DNA of 64,000 nt from Usnea hakonensis. Taxonomy: Eukaryota; Ascomycota; Lecanoromycetes; Lecanorales; Parmeliaceae. Under the pieces are notes generated by a model. The model was not told the origin of the DNA, ran no database searches, and saw only the letters and a list, made by a program, of their open reading frames with translations. Every line of letters starts with the position of its first letter. The stretch's first letter is position 1. Shown here piece after piece: positions 24,701 through 36,232 of this stretch. The translations under genes and the position numbers were made by a program. The DNA is taken from NCBI GenBank assembly GCA_013423325.1, contig BLJB01000052.1:1-64000 (forward strand). The letters are read 5' to 3'.

Positions 24701-27250
24701 TTAATCTATAGAGGTTTAGCGGGGTTAAAATATATTAGGATATATAAATAGAATAGTACCTTCTAAAGCTTAGTAAAAGATACTTCTTCGGAAGTCGAAG
24801 CCGTAAGTAATTTTATCTTACTAATATAGGCTTTCTAGGGATTACCTTTTATAGACGCTTCCTTTAGAAAACGAGTCTTAAGATCCTAGAGTAGTCGCGT
24901 AAGCTATATATAGTAGTATATATATTAACGTAAATACCCGGTAAATCCTAAGTAGTAGTCTAGATTACTAAGTATCTTAGGGTATTCTAGATAGCTTATA
25001 GTATCGAGTTTTTCTTTTAATATAGTAAGTTCTAGAGAGTTAACTCTTTAGCTTAGAAGTAATATATCCGGATAGCTAAAAAATACCTTTTTTATACTAA
25101 TAGATATATTAAACTTAATAAGTAGAGTAAAAAGCTTACGGAGATATATAAAATACTTCTAGAAAGAGTAAGATCTATAAATAACGTTATTAATATATAC
25201 TTATATAAAATCTCTAATCTCTCTAAGGATACCGTTAATTTATCTCTAGATATAGGAAATTAAATTTATATTATCTATAATTAGTACTAGGAATATTTCC
25301 TATCTACGGTAACTAACTATAGTTTATAAGTACTAGTAATCTAGATAAATACGCTATTAGTAGAAAAAAGAAGACGTATTAAGTATTAAGATCCTAGTAT
25401 AACCCCGTAATCTAGTAATTACGTCTAACTATAGAGGGGCTAGGTAGATATCCTGAAATAGTAGATTATTAAGGCCTTAGATATTAATAATTAGATAGTC
25501 TTTTCGACTATCTAAATTATTATAGTTACCTTCTAGAGTGTCCTTTTAAACTATAAAGACTAGGTATAAGAAAAATATTAGCTAGATAATCTAGACTAGA
25601 TATCCCTATTTATATAGCTTATTAAATACTTTATCGACTACTTTTTTTACGCGTAATCCTAGCGGATAGACCTTAGTACCTTTTCTAGTAATTCGACTCT
25701 CCTAGTTAGACCTTAATAGTAATTTTATCTATTAATCCTTAAGAATATTAATAAAATTATTATCTATCTATAAAGTTAGAAACTCGTTTATTAATATTAA
25801 AAGTAACTATCTTTCCTTATTATCCCTATATATAGTTATACTATTTAGTAGGCGTTCTTCTAATCCTAGTAGTAGTTACGGTAGTAGGAGCGTAGAAATC
25901 CTAAGTATATTTCTATAAAGTATTTCCTAGGAATACGAATCTAATAACTAGGAACCGGAATACGGTAACTAGGAATAATAATATATTAATTAGAAATTCT
26001 ATAATCCTAGTAGTATTAATATTACTATAGTAGTAACTATAAAAGCCTTCTTTAACTACCCTATTTTCCTTAGAGGTAACGTTAAGATATATTCTAGGCT
26101 AAGGTTAATATAGAAATAATTTTCGTAGTCTAATTCTATAAGTATTGCTAGCCGGAACTTCCTAGGAATTTTAACCTCTTAGTCTAACTTATTTCTAGTA
26201 AGTACGGAAGTAAGCTTACTATCGACTAGATATATAAAAAGTATAATATTTATTTACTTAGTAGGCTTAAAAAGGTAGTTATAGTCTTCTAGAAGCGGAG
26301 GTACTAAAATTAGTACTATTATCTTATTATATAGCGGGATCCTTATAATAGTATAGGTATAGATTCTTTTTCTAATATATTACCCACGCTACTTTACTAT
26401 AATATCGATAGATATCTTATAGCTTCTAATATAAGCCTTTTATTTAGAAATATTAATACTGATTTCTTTAGGGCCGATAAAGTTATTACTAATTAGTATA
26501 TTAGCGCGTAAATCGTTAATAATATAGATCTCTCTTTTAATATAAGTAAGTATCTTATTATCTTTACTATTAGTTCCTAGAAAGTAGTAAGGCGTAATTA
26601 GATATTCTAAAGTCTCGTACTAGGAAGATCTAACTCTATAAACCTTAAGTAATAATACTATTTTAACTAAGGAGGCGTTAGGAAGAAGTTTTCTAAACTA
26701 CTAGCGGTTAATAAGGGTAACGCCGTAACCTATATCTAGATAAATATTATTATTAATTTCTATTTTAGAAAGTCTTACTTTTACTATAGTATAGTTCTAA
26801 TTTCTAAATCTAAAACTAGTCCCTAGACTAGTAGTTAGAGCTATTAATTCTATAACTAAAATTCTAACGGCCGCGGAATTAGATTCTAGCTCGCGAAGAT
26901 TTACTAGTAGTTCCTATATTAATAGATCTAATTTAGTAATATTTACCTTACTCTTTTCTTTCCTAGAGTATACGTCTCTTAGATATTTATATAAATAAGA
27001 TTTAGAAGGAAATAACTCATCGTAATTATAATAGAAGGTTTTAATTCCGATAAATCTAGTAAAGTAATTAGATCCGCTAAAGTACTAATCTTTATTACTA
27101 CTAAAATAGATATTATTACTATACTTATCTTAACTAGTATACTAATTATATTAACTATTATTTTCCTATCCTTTTTATATTTTAGAATAGTAGAAAAAAG
27201 TATCTTCCTAGGAAGTAGAAGCTTTTTTAGTAATTTCTAACTACTCCTAA
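21771..27250 (-). pseudogene. Gypsy2 pol remnant
   Basis: Read on the minus strand. Reverse transcriptase is centred on the YINNVI motif (25186-25197). Integrase is near 23250-23600, recognised from AYYL-IDNSSKRIN. A broken-up protease and RNase H are expected between and before these but I could not delimit them. All frames carry RIP-type stops, so no product is possible. Confidence 0.82.
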
Positions 27251-28480
27251 TAAGATTTCTTAATTATAGAAGTCTAGTATATAGTAGCCTTCGGGCGGAA
27301 ACTAGGCTACTACTAAAATTAACGACTTTAGCTTCTACTTTAATTCCTATAATTACCTCTTTTTCCTCTACCTAGGTAGAAGATAGAAAGTATCGAGTAA
27401 TTTAATAATATCGAACTAGACCCGCTTATAATTTATAGCGGCTATCGGGGTATTAGTAAACCTTAATAAGTTTAAGCGTTTAATTACTAGCCTCCTTACT
27501 ACTAATTAGTATAAGTATATAACTAATTAGGAGGACGATAAGGAAAAGATTAATATTCGAAACCTTACTATTTAGAACCCTATTAATTCTAGTACTACTA
27601 GAACGGCCTAGGCTAATAAGAATTTAGAAAAGAATTATAGTATCTATTAGTATTTTACTAATATTACTATATTAGTTAGATTTAAAGTCGCTAGAATCTA
27701 GAAGCTTAATCCTAGTAGTTATAATATATCTTAAATTAGATATCCTTTTTTAATTCTAAGACTTAGATAAAAGAAGTAATAGTTATCGTAGAAAATAAAA
27801 GATCTACAAAAGCTCTTAGCTCTATTATAATACCTTAGTAAATAAATAATAATTAGTTTTTTATACTATTAATATTAGTAGTCTTTATATAATATAAGAT
27901 AGCCTAGACGTAACTAGCCAGCTCTTAGTATATCCTAGTATTATATAAGAAGTAATATTCCGAAGTAAACTTCTAAAGTACCTCTATAATAGTTTCTTTA
28001 AATCTTTTAATAATTATAGAATATTATTCTTTAACTCTATTTTCGTTAGTATATAGGCCTACTTATTCTAGATTTAAAAGTTCTATAGTATACTAAGCTA
28101 GTACTATACCTCTTAATATAATATTAAGATTAGTCCTAATAATTACTATACTTTTAATAGTAGCTAGATTATAGATCCGTTTTACGAAAAGGATTAGGCT
28201 TCTATAGTATATATCCTTTCTAATAGTAACTATTTCGCCTTCGCTATAAGACTTATCGAGGTATAGATCAAAATAGCCTAGATCTATAGTATTCCACTTA
28301 CTATTACTGCCACTGCCGTTGCCGTTACCGGGAGGCCCTAGCGGACCCGGTTCACGGGCCTTGCGTGCCGGAATTGCCGGAGTTCTAGACTGCCGCATTA
28401 ACGGTCTAGGTGATAAAATCACGCAATTCCTGGGAGGTTATCGGCTATACTATACCGCCGGTAGTAAGGTCATCCGGGCC
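27250..28480 (-). pseudogene. Gypsy2 gag remnant with an unmutated GC-rich patch
   Basis: On the minus strand from about 28422 the frame reads PAIPARKAREPGPLGPPG, a Gly/Asn/Ser-rich linker, then IDLGYFDLYLDKSYSEGEI and IYYRSLILFVKRIYNLATIK. This fits the N-terminal half of gag in fungal Ty3/Gypsy elements, where a Pro/Gly linker precedes 'GYFDP' and a 'VFxFVDRLKDLA' helix. The part at about 28296-28480 is GC-rich and keeps CpA/TpG, while sequence on both sides is fully RIP-converted. A stop follows downstream, so gag is truncated. Confidence 0.7.
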
Positions 28481-29327
28481 TATCAGCTTATTCTAAATAA
28501 TCTCTTCTACCGAAGTTACTCTTATAGTATTACCGGAACTCCTTATAGAATTCCCTATTATTAAACTTCCGGTAATAGATAGTATACCCGGGGGAGTAGA
28601 TATTAGAGACTATCCTATAGAAGGAGGCTCGTATAGTTAACGTAAAGAGTACGTACCTCTCTTAAATTTAACTAGAGTAGATCGTAGATAAGGCTTACTA
28701 AGAGCCTAATTATTTAGCTAGCTAGATACTTCGATACTATTAGACCGTACTCTAGAACGCTAATCTCTCGATAACGGAGTACCCCGAGCTATTAATAGAG
28801 AACGGAAGTTATTTTTAATAATATAGCTAATAAGTTTCTTAGTATAATTATTATAGAGTTCGGTAGTAAAAGCGTACCTAGTTTCTAGAAATTCTAAGAG
28901 CTAGAAAGTAAGAATTACTATATCTCGAGATATAGGATTCGAGATTAATAATAATAAAACTACCTTACCTTAATACCGGAACTTCTAGTAACTATATAAA
29001 TTAATAATAAATTAGGATTAATAATATAGTAAAGTAGTAATTAATAGAAGATTAATAACTTTATAAAAATAATAATAAGATTAGGAAGACTAAGGTAGGA
29101 GGCGACTTCCAACTTCCTAATAATTAAATAATAGGATTCCGAATAAGGTAGGAATACCGAAGAAGGCGGTAAAGTAAATACTAAAGTAAACTTTATAATA
29201 AGGCGATCCGGATAAATAGATTATTAAGATTACCGGTAATACGGTAATAATTATTATAAAGTTGGTAGAGGAACTCCTAGATCTTATTAATAATTAAATA
29301 GTATTAATAAGGGTATTGCTACTAAGC

Positions 29328-29496
29328 TATTATATATAGTTATAGATTTATAGGTTCATTAAGTAGTATATAGGAAGCATAGTATTCTCTACCTGAAAAT
29401 ACTACTAAGTAATGGCCGGAATAGCCTAAAGCCGAAAAGGCCTAGGGTACTGCGGCAGCAATGGCCAAATCGGCCATAGCAAGTAGTGCCGCAACA
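29328..29496 (-). repeat. Gypsy2 LTR, right copy (5' LTR)
   Basis: A 169-bp partner of 21602-21770. The outer half (about 29440-29496) is unmutated (TGCGGCAGCAATGGCC) and the inner part is RIP-converted. Confidence 0.93.
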
Positions 29497-29501
29497 AATT
29501 T

Positions 29502-29640
29502 AAGATAGAGAAGCTCGTATAGAAAAAAAAAATCTATAGGGGTAAGGGTTAAATAATTTAGTATTTAATTAGATAGAAAAGATATAGCCCTAAATACGAT
29601 ATATAGTAATCTAAGAGAGATATAAAAGATACTATTACCC
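29502..29640 (+). pseudogene. Gypsy3 chromodomain remnant
   Basis: After removing Gypsy2 and one AATTT copy, the plus-strand frame runs from NKEKF into KIEKLV-KKKIYRGKG-IISYLIR-KRYSPKYDI. This matches the chromodomain pattern 'EIEKLVxKRKxRRGKGxxxEYLVRWKGYxPEHDxWY' at the end of chromovirus pol, with stops where Q or W codons would be. Chromodomains are known to tether integrase to methylated histone H3. This copy is split and mutated. Confidence 0.75.
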
Positions 29641-31973
29641 TAGATAAATACGAAGAGCTTTATAGAAATATAGTAAGGCTTTCTACTAATAATATAGTAG
29701 TATCTCCTAACTATTAGCTATAACCTCCGCCGAGCTAGACGTAAAACGTAGTATAGGTTCTCTTATTAGAACTATATATAATCTTACCTCTAAAATTACT
29801 AGCTAATTATACTTACCGTAATCCTTATTATTACGTAACTACTATATATAAATTAGTTCTTACTATATTACTTAACTTATTATAATATACCTTTTAATAA
29901 TATATCTTTTACTATAAGAGGTAGTTTAGTACTATAACGCGTTATAGTAATAACCTCGCTATAATAATCTTATATTATAATTTAAACTTTAAATTAAACT
30001 CTTAAACCTTATTTTATCTATATTTATTATTATACTATAACTACTATTACCCCCCTTTAATAAGTTATTTAAATCTAGTACCGTTTACCTCCGTATCGAG
30101 ATCTACTATACTACTTAAATTTACTGTAATCGGAGAGCTAAATATATCGAAAGTATTAAATATTAAATTAAATATCTTAAGATTAGCTCTTTAGAAGTAG
30201 ACTACTAACGACCCTACTACTACTAGGTTTTATTTTAATAAAGAAAAAACTAATAATAGGCTATCCCTAGATAGACTAGATCTTAGCGATTTTTAGATTA
30301 TATAAGTTATTTATTTTAATATTAAAGTAAAAGATTATAGTACTAAGTAGTTAGCTATTTTTACTAGAAAATAGCTCTTATTAAAGTATATTAATAAAGG
30401 TACTACTATAAAGTATAAAAGAGTATAGGGCTAGTACTACTCTATAGTATTTAACCGCTAGGAGCTCTATAGGTAAGAAGGAGAAGATAAAGGATTAATT
30501 TATACTACTAAGATATAATCTAATATATAAAGTAAGTTTATAGACGGAGCTAAGTATAATATATTAATAAGTACTATAAGTACTACTATTAATAAAACCT
30601 CTAAGACTAGTATCGCTAGTAATAATACTTTAAAGGCTAAATTATTGCCGGTAAATACCGCCTATAATAAAGCCTTTAAGACTACTACCGTAAATATAAA
30701 GAAGGGTAAAACCGTGTCTAATAAATACCTAAGATATAATATACGAGGTATAGTAAAGACGATCTATACTACTATTATTATAGACCCGTCTATTACTACT
30801 ATTATAGAACGTTCTACTATAGTAATTAATATAGATACTAATAATTATTAAGTAAAGCGCTAGAAAACTTCTCTTTTTTAGATACTAATTAAACTCTTTG
30901 AGTCCGATAAGGATAACGTAAAAGAAGGCGTATATAAGAGTTTAAGTATAAAAGTAGAACTATATAAGAAAAAGTATTAAGACGTCTATATATAATTCCT
31001 TTATTTAGTATAAACGTTAAGAGCCCTCTATATTATCCTATAATTAATACTAATATATATAATTAACGCCCTTTCTATACTAAGAGAAAATAGTAAAAAT
31101 ATAAAGGATAGTAATATTAAAAATACTAAAGAATACTACTACGCTAAAGCGGTAGATCTATAAAAATTATATAACCCTATTACCGCGTAATTAAATATAT
31201 TAAAAGATAATTATCTAGTTATATACGATATACTATATAATCTTAATAATATCGAGTTTAACGCTTAACTATAGAGGTAAGAAGGAGCCTAGACGTAGTT
31301 TCTAATTAATAAAGATACCTCGGATTATAATAAAGATAGTAGTAAAAGCCTTACTAATCTAGTAAGTATCTTTTTAATATATATGATTTTTATCTATAGC
31401 CTTCATAGAAGCTTTCTAAGGTATCTTATTATCTATTATTATATAAGGAAAGATATATTCCTAATTTTCTTTTTAAAGTACTCTATAGTTATTAATAATT
31501 AGTACTCTATCTATATATTAAAGCGAATATAACTAATATAACTAGATTACTATATTATAAGTATTTCTATTTTAGAGTATAATAACCTAGTAGTACTACG
31601 TTTCTATTATTGTAATACTATTAGAGTTCTACTATATTTCTATTACTATAATAGTATTAGAGTTCTATTACCGATAGTCGGGATACGAGTATTTTATTTT
31701 TAATTATTAATTATCGTAATTAATTAAACTTCCCTACTTGATCTAATACCGTTATATAGAGAAGATTACTTAAAAGCGTAACCTCCTACCTTTAAAATTA
31801 ACGTATTAATTATTATAAGGAAGGAATTTTATAATAATAGTATTTAATATTATTATTACTTTTTTTTATTTATTCGCGATTATTTACTTTATATAAGTAG
31901 TCGAATTCTATTATAGCTCCTTACGTTATACTATCTATATATCGGGGCGACGTATTTTAAGGAGGGTAGTATT
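29640..31973 (+). other. Gypsy3 3' region of unknown content
   Basis: About 2.3 kb lies between the chromodomain and the 3' LTR, longer than the usual short 3' untranslated stretch. One frame near 30130-30330 reads like a RIP-damaged protein (for example YLKISSLEVDY), and an open stretch at 30645-30851 is Thr/Ile/Lys-rich. I recognise no family. It could be an extra open reading frame of Gypsy3 or an older insertion whose ends I did not find. The last 12 bases before the LTR include the purine tract AAGGAGGG. Confidence 0.5.
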
Positions 31974-33935
31974 TATTACGGCTATTACTATTACTACTAT
32001 AATAGGTACGCTAAGGCACTAGTAAGATGAAAAATGAAGTACAATAATCAGCACGAAGAGAAGCCTTTCATATTAGGTAGGGAACTAGAAGAAGAAGATA
32101 TACTACTAGATATAGATATAATAGGGACTACTACTACCTCTAAAGGGGTAGAGTATATTAATATAGAAATAGGATAAGACGTAGTTACCGCGTTTACGAT
32201 ACTAATAATATAGATAGGGAGTCTAGAAGAGATACTCTAGATACTTAAGATCCTATTCGAACCTATATTAAATAAATATTAAGTAGCGGGAAACGCGTCG
32301 ATTAATATTATATAAGTACTTATAGAAAGATAGAGTTAAAAAATTACGAAGCTATACGCGGAGCTATAATAGAAAAAAGAAAAGTAGACGAGATAATATA
32401 AAAAGAAATAAATAAGAAGCTAGATAAATATATTAACGCGTTAAAATAATCTAACTATTAGATAAAGTTAAAGAAATCTATTTAAAATATCTAAAAGGGG
32501 CCCCCCTAGCGTTATAGTCTATACGATCTAACTAGAGGATTCGAGAAAATAGAGATAGCTTCTAATACGAGTTAGAGACGAGAAGGAAAGTAAGAGTATA
32601 GAAAAAATAGTAGAAGAGATCCTAAAGGAACTAAAGAATATATAAATATAAAGAGAGAGAGTTAAATAGCTAGAAATAGCGTATTATCTTTATAATAGTA
32701 ACCTCCTAATCTAGATAACTATAATAGACGTAAAAGAAGACTTAAAAAAGGATATATTCTAACTTATAAAAAAATACGCGTTAGCTAGTATTATATAAAA
32801 AATATACCTAATAATAGTATATAGTATTAGAGTTAATAGAGTAGATACTAATACGTAGCTAGAGATAAAGAGGAAGATTAAATAGAATAATTAGAGAATA
32901 TATTTAGAATTTAAAATTATAGAAATTAGATAGCTATCTAATAACTATAAGATAAAAAAGTACTTATTATTAATACTAAACCTCTTAACCCTAAAGATAG
33001 TAGATATCCTAATATTTAATAGACTCGTTAAAGCGAAGGAAATAAAAGCGGTAGAGAGGTTTAACTAGATAGCCTCCCTAACTAGGTACTATAGATATTA
33101 GGAATATAGTTATATTATAAGAATATACTAAAATAAGGTATAATATACTAAATATAATTAGACGTATAATACCCGAATATATATAATAGTAGTACTAATA
33201 GTAGCCCTAGGATATACGGCGTATAGGAAGAAAGGCTATATTATATATAATATAGATTACTAGTTTAAAATTAAAATAAAGAGGTATATAGTAAGGAGGC
33301 TCGCGAAGAAAAAGCTATTCTACGACTAATATTAATAGGAAACGAATAGTAAGGGGAGCTAAGATAGAAAAAAAAAGACGAAGATAAAGGAATCTATAGC
33401 CTCGGCCTAAAGGAGTAGACCCGAAGAACTAAAAGCTATACTCTAAGAAAGGATTAAAAAGAGTATAAACTAAAGCTAGAAACTTAACGAGAAGGAGTTA
33501 ATCTAAATCTAGATTAAAATTACTAAGATTTAAGCTTTAGAGAAGGAAATCGTAGTAGGAGGAATATAAATAATAGTAAAACCCTAATAAAGATATAACT
33601 AAAATAGTATTTAGATCTATATTTAGATAGTAATATATATATATAGAGAAGTAGTAAGGTTTTTCCCTAATAGTATATATATAAGATAATAGTATTAAAT
33701 AGTTTTCTTACTACGAGTTAATAAGAGTTAAAGGATCCTATAATTACCTTTCGAAGTTTAGGTAGACACGACGTATAAATTCAAATTCAAATTCAAAATT
33801 CAAAAAAGGCACTAGTAATAGTAGTACTATAGTAATTAGTACCGTAGTATATCTATAGATTTCGTAGTAGTGATAATGTATGACTTTTGATATACTCCAC
33901 TTTCGTTTATAGATTATAACGTAGAGGCTATGATA
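31974..33935 (+). repeat. Gypsy3 3' LTR, split by a LINE-related insertion
   Basis: The LTR occupies 31974-32025 and 33819-33935, giving 169 bp once one copy of the 13-bp target duplication is discounted. That exactly matches the 5' LTR length. Its outer end keeps unmutated ACTCCACTTTCG. Confidence 0.9.
32026..33805 (+). mobile_element. Uninterrupted 1.78-kb LINE-related element with ORF1 only
   Basis: This 1780-bp element is flanked by a perfect 13-bp repeat AAGGCACTAGTAA (32013-32025 and 33806-33818). It ends in a TTCAAATTCAAATTCAAAA-type tail, and a variable-length duplication plus such a tail indicates target-primed (LINE) insertion. An ATG lies 9 bases from the start and opens MKYNNQHEEKPFILGRELEE, followed by one RIP-damaged, Lys/Gln-rich frame over most of the element. 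No RT motif is seen. It shares its 3' end style with the LINE at 1-554, so that family could have mobilised it. Function by analogy: a non-autonomous ORF1-only 'half-LINE'. Confidence 0.8.
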
Positions 33936-33940
33936 AATAC

Positions 33941-36116
33941 TCTCTATTAGACGAATTTTTTAATAGAAACTTAGATATTTAATAATTTCTTATATAATTA
34001 TAATTAAAGATATATAGATTAGTAGAGCTACTTACTAGTATATTCTTTATATAAAATATTAAAGAGCTTTTTAAAGGAGAATTCTTTAACTTATAAAATA
34101 AAATAGAAAAGAAAAAGAAGTATCTTATAATTTTAATTATCTAGAAATTTATACTTTATATAAAATATAATAAGATAGATAATATCTTTTTTTTTTAAAT
34201 TAAGGTTAAGCCGAAAAAGTAAGTTAAAGTTAAAAAGAAGATTAAGTAAAAGATTAAATAGAAATTGTAATCTATATAATTTTAATAATATAAATAATCT
34301 CTATAATCTATATTATATTAATATAATATTTACTAATTTCTCTAAGATTTTTTTTTCTTTATATAAAGATCTCTTACTAAAAAGAGATTTTAAACTAATA
34401 TCTTCTTATTACTAGATAATAAGATTTCTACTAAATCTTTTATATCTATATAATTATAAGATTATATAGTATTACTAACTATTTAATTACTTTTATTATA
34501 TTCTAATCTTTTTAATCTTTTATCTCTTACCCCCTTTTTCTTTAGGGGATTAATTAATCTATAAGTACTATTAGAAGTATTAATAAATAATAGGCTAATA
34601 TTATTAAGAGTATTATTAAATAATATAATATTTATATAACTCTTTTTCTTAAGATCTCCTTCCCCTTCTCTAGGGAATAAATAGAGTTATATAAGATTAG
34701 AATAAGGGCCTTTTAACTAGGCTAAAAGTAGTTAAAGTAAGAAAGGAGATTAAAGAAAGAATAGAAAAAAGAAGACTTAGTAAGTTTACTACTTTCTAAA
34801 AAAGATATATACTAATATTACTAGAGGTATTTATATAAAAATATTCTAGATTAGAGTATCTTTTAATAAGACTTAAAGTATATTTCTACTTTTAGAATTA
34901 TATTTAGACTATTTATAATAAGAGTATCTTATATAAATATAATATATTAATTTAAACTTTTTACTTATTATTTTCTACTCTAGATTATATTAACTATTTT
35001 ATATAAAGAGTCTAACTTAGCTTTATCTTATATAAAGATAAAGGCTACTGGTCTTAAATACTATATAGAGATATAGACTTATTATTTAAATATATAATAG
35101 TACTTTAGATATATTAAAAAATAGATAGATAAATAAATAGGAATAAAACTCTTTATATATATCTTTAGATAGAGATTAGATTACTAATAGAGCTAATAGA
35201 GTCTAGTAATTTCTTCTCTCTCTACTTTAGTCTTAGTAGCTATTACTAGATTAATTTATAATTATTTTTTAAAAATCGAGATCTCGAGCTATTATAAAAT
35301 AGTAGACGCTAATTATCTAATCTATTATTTCTATTATTATCCCCTTATATAAAAAAGTACCGGGCGCTATAATTCTACTATTTATAATTAATATACGCCT
35401 TACTCTAATACCTCGAAACGCGGCGGTACTATAAAAAGGGGTAGAGACCTAGGCTATTATAATATTAAAGGTAAATACGCGATAATATCTATTCTCGACT
35501 CTAGATTAAGATCGCGTTAATATAGCTCGAATAATACGATCTTATTTAATATAGCGAGATTATATTATATATAAATATTATATTTACGCCCGAGAGGGCT
35601 AGAACTATAATTTATTTAAATATATATATTTACGCCTATATCTACTACTATCCTACGATAAGGATAGAGTTTTAATTAGTAAGAGTACTAGCTAGGGCTA
35701 CTAGAATTATATTATAAATAATAAGAGCCCTATTATACGAAGTTAGCTAATTTAAATAGTAAGAGAAATAATAAAGATAATAAAATAAGATAATAAAATA
35801 AGATAATAATTTTATATATATATTAATAGTAGTAAAGGGGGCTTAGTAGATTAGTAGAAATAATAGTAATATTATTATATAAAGTCTAAATTAATAAGTA
35901 AGGTACTCTAATAAGTACTACTATTATAGCTATAATATAGTATCTATAGTAGAGGAAGAAAGCTACTTACTTAATAATAGTAATAATTATAATAGTTATA
36001 ATAGTAGTAGTAGTAATACTATTATATAAAGTCTAGATTAGTAAGGTACTCTAATAAATATTATTATTATAGCTATAGTATAGTACCTATAGTAAAGGGA
36101 GGAAGATACGTATATA
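33941..36116. other. AT-rich RIP-mutated DNA with a 90-100-bp direct repeat
   Basis: About 2.2 kb without a recognisable gene. TTTATATAAAG-type palindromes recur up to about 35200, as in 555-1953. The stretch at 35340-35720 has somewhat more CpG (GCGGCGG, CGCGTT) but no motif I recognise. Two similar blocks of about 95 bp occur at about 35866-35963 and 36013-36106, containing TATTATATAAAGTCTA and AAGGTACTCTAATAA. Confidence 0.6.
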
Positions 36117-36121
36117 GTAAT

Positions 36122-36232
36122 TGTCACGAACAAGTATTGTGTTAGTGGAGGACCCCTACCTTAGCGGGGTCCGGGGCTCTTTTGGTCTTTTGGCCTACCG
36201 GTTAGCGGTACTACTACCCGCATGCCGTGACA
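36122..36232 (+). repeat. 5' LTR of the 452-bp TRIM
   Basis: A 111-bp direct repeat of 36463-36573. It contains TGGCCTACCGG (36191-36201), a match to the Pol III A-box pattern. Confidence 0.92.

Larger units (their letters stand above)
21602..29496 (-). mobile_element. Gypsy2: full-length Ty3/Gypsy LTR retrotransposon, RIP-dead
   Basis: This 7895-bp element has 169-bp LTRs (21602-21770 and 29328-29496) beginning TGTTATGC and ending CGCAACA, with the 5-bp duplication AATTT (21597-21601 and 29497-29501). On the minus strand gag lies near 27300-28480. RT has YINNVIYRSYSF (expected YIDD/YVDD) at about 25165-25197, and integrase has AYYL-IDNSSKRIN (expected YHPQTDGxSERxN) near 23310-23360. A primer-binding site like that of TRIM1 (minus strand TTAGTAGCAATACCC) lies just inside the LTR at 29328. 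It is inserted into the chromodomain of Gypsy3 and is therefore younger than that element. Confidence 0.92.
11908..33935 (+). mobile_element. Gypsy3: chromodomain Ty3/Gypsy element carrying four nested insertions
   Basis: The two 169-bp LTRs (11908-12076, and 31974-32025 plus 33819-33935) begin TATTACGG (TGTTACGG before RIP) and end in RIP-altered TRATA. The 5-bp duplication AATAC flanks the whole unit (11903-11907 and 33936-33940). On the plus strand lie RT (YIDN at 17735-17746), integrase (YYP-IDSILKRSN near 19410-19460) and a split chromodomain. A purine tract AAGGAGGG precedes the 3' LTR. Removing the four insertions (TRIM1, TRIM2, Gypsy2 and a LINE-related copy) leaves an element of about 9.6 kb. 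It is chromovirus-like and entirely RIP-inactivated. Confidence 0.9.

Noticed and set aside
28319..28564. Plus-strand open frame in the GC-rich patch of Gypsy2
   Set aside because: It is antisense to the gag remnant, whose minus-strand reading matches fungal Ty3/Gypsy gag.
2354..31973. CRISPR array or phage-type direct repeats
   Set aside because: All long direct repeats are LTR pairs or minisatellite units with retroelement hallmarks in a eukaryotic genome.
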